From: Zoogloea sp.
GTDB taxonomy: Bacteria > Pseudomonadota > Gammaproteobacteria > Burkholderiales > Rhodocyclaceae
DNA: 64,000 nt
Assembly (NCBI RefSeq): GCF_028693495.1
Contig: NZ_JAQUVG010000004.1
Coordinates: forward strand, 1-64,000
Direction of reading: 5' to 3'
Of the stretch, positions 62,654 to 64,000 are shown piece by piece. The notes beneath the pieces are model-generated. The model had not been told where the DNA came from and searched no databases. It worked only from the letters and a program-made list of their open reading frames with translations. A program made the translations under genes and the position numbers. The stretch's first letter is position 1. Each line of letters opens with the position of its first letter.

Positions 62654-63979
62654 TTATTTGAGCGGAACCCGCGAGCCCTTGAAGTTAGCCTTCTTCAACA
62701 GGCTTTCGTACTGGTGGGACATGATGTAGGCCTGAACCTGGGACATGAAGTCCATCGTCACCACCACGATGATCAACAAGGATGTCCCGCCGAAATAGAA
62801 CGGCACGTTCCATTTCAGGATCAGAAACTCAGGAAGCAGGCAGACCAGGGTGATATACACCGCACCCGCCAGCGTAAGGCGCATCAAAATCTTGTCGATG
62901 TAACGCGCCGTCTGCTCGCCAGGCCGTATGCCCGGCACGAAAGCACCACTCTTCTTCAGATTGTCAGCGGTCTCCTTGGCATTGAAGACAAGGGCCGTAT
63001 AGAAGAAGCAGAAGAAAACAATCGCTGCAGCATAGAGAATCACGTAAATCGGCTGCCCCGGCGCGAGCGTCGATCCAAGATCCTTGAGCCAGGTCATGCT
63101 CTCCGATGAACCAAACCACTGGGCCAGGGTCGCCGGAAAAAGAATGATGCTGGACGCAAAAATCGGAGGAATCACTCCAGCCATGTTGAGCTTCAGCGGC
63201 AAATGAGAACTCTGTCCGCCAAAGATCTTGTTGCCGACCTGACGCTTCGCATAGTTGACCAGGATCTTGCGCTGACCACGTTCGACAAAAACCACTACAG
63301 CCGTAACCGCCACCACCAGAATGCAGATTACCAGTGAAGTGAAGGGGTGCATTGCGCCCGTCCTCACCAGCTCGAACAAGCCACCGAGTGAACTCGGAAG
63401 ACCCGCAGCAATACCTGCAAAGATGATGATCGAGATCCCGTTGCCGAGTCCCCGTTCAGTAATCTGCTCACCCAGCCACATCAAAAACATTGTGCCGGTG
63501 ACCAGAGTAGAAACAGTGACAAAGCGGAACATCAGCCCCGGATCAAGCACCAGACCTTGCTGCGACTCCAGTGCCACAGCGATCCCGAGGCCCTGGAAAA
63601 GGGCCAGAGCGAGCGTGCCATAACGGGTGTACTGCGTGATCTTGCGACGTCCGGCCTCGCCCTCCTTCTTCAATGCTTCTAGTTGCGGTGAAGCAACTGT
63701 CAGCAACTGCATGATGATCGATGCCGAAATGTACGGCATGATCCCCAACGCGAAGATGGTGAAACGAGACAGCGCACCACCCGAGAAAAGGTTGAACACC
63801 CCGAGGATGCCGCCCTTCTGGCTCTTGAACAGATCCGCAAGGGCTACAGGGTCGATACCCGGCACCGGGATGTGAGCACCAATTCGATAAACAATCAGTG
63901 CTCCCAGCAGGAACATCAAGCGACGCTTGAGATCCCCAAACTTCCCAGGTGCCGCCAGCGCGGACGGTTGATTGGCCAC
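62654..63979 (-). CDS. secY: Protein translocase subunit SecY
   Basis: [50 protein letters not shown]; 10 TM. Confidence 0.99.
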   Translation of the reverse strand: MANQPSALAAPGKFGDLKRRLMFLLGALIVYRIGAHIPVPGIDPVALADLFKSQKGGILGVFNLFSGGALSRFTIFALGIMPYISASIIMQLLTVASPQLEALKKEGEAGRRKITQYTRYGTLALALFQGLGIAVALESQQGLVLDPGLMFRFVTVSTLVTGTMFLMWLGEQITERGLGNGISIIIFAGIAAGLPSSLGGLFELVRTGAMHPFTSLVICILVVAVTAVVVFVERGQRKILVNYAKRQVGNKIFGGQSSHLPLKLNMAGVIPPIFASSIILFPATLAQWFGSSESMTWLKDLGSTLAPGQPIYVILYAAAIVFFCFFYTALVFNAKETADNLKKSGAFVPGIRPGEQTARYIDKILMRLTLAGAVYITLVCLLPEFLILKWNVPFYFGGTSLLIIVVVTMDFMSQVQAYIMSHQYESLLKKANFKGSRVPLK

Positions 63980-64000
63980 GCTGAACCTTACTCGGCAGAG

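Overview
GC-rich betaproteobacterial chromosome segment (gene content and order suggest Rhodocyclaceae or a relative; inference only). About 58 protein genes, densely packed and mostly housekeeping or metabolic. Main blocks: LysR-DODA-cytochrome b561-YceI-YceI; a large HD-GYP sensor; an AraC-linked acyl-CoA degradation cluster; gpmI; pyrC; a gltJKL transporter without its binding protein; rsmI-yraN-HIRAN-diaA-dolP-Csp; a long minus-strand operon (about 34.17 to 25.6 kb) divergent from a MerR/B12-binding regulator; gluQ; MCP; TonB copper receptor; modABC; rhlE; orphan gltI plus asparaginase; a KefB-type antiporter; a PEP-CTERM protein; a cysB-tauE-cysI-DUF934-cysHDN sulfate assimilation block; and the spc/alpha ribosomal operon end (secY to rplQ). 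Most notable: (i) a putative B12-dependent light-sensor (CarH/LitR-type) regulon encoding lipid modification, FolE2, glutathione peroxidase and a small unknown membrane protein, with two palindromes TTGTC(C/T)(A/T)GGACAA-type exactly 63 bp apart overlapping both Shine-Dalgarno regions; (ii) a decayed, frameshifted infA remnant between secY and rpmJ; (iii) a sigma54-type promoter and iterated AAAAATNCGC repeats upstream of the PEP-CTERM gene; (iv) the glt transporter split across 26 kb. No CRISPR, rRNA, tRNA, intact transposase or prophage was recognised.
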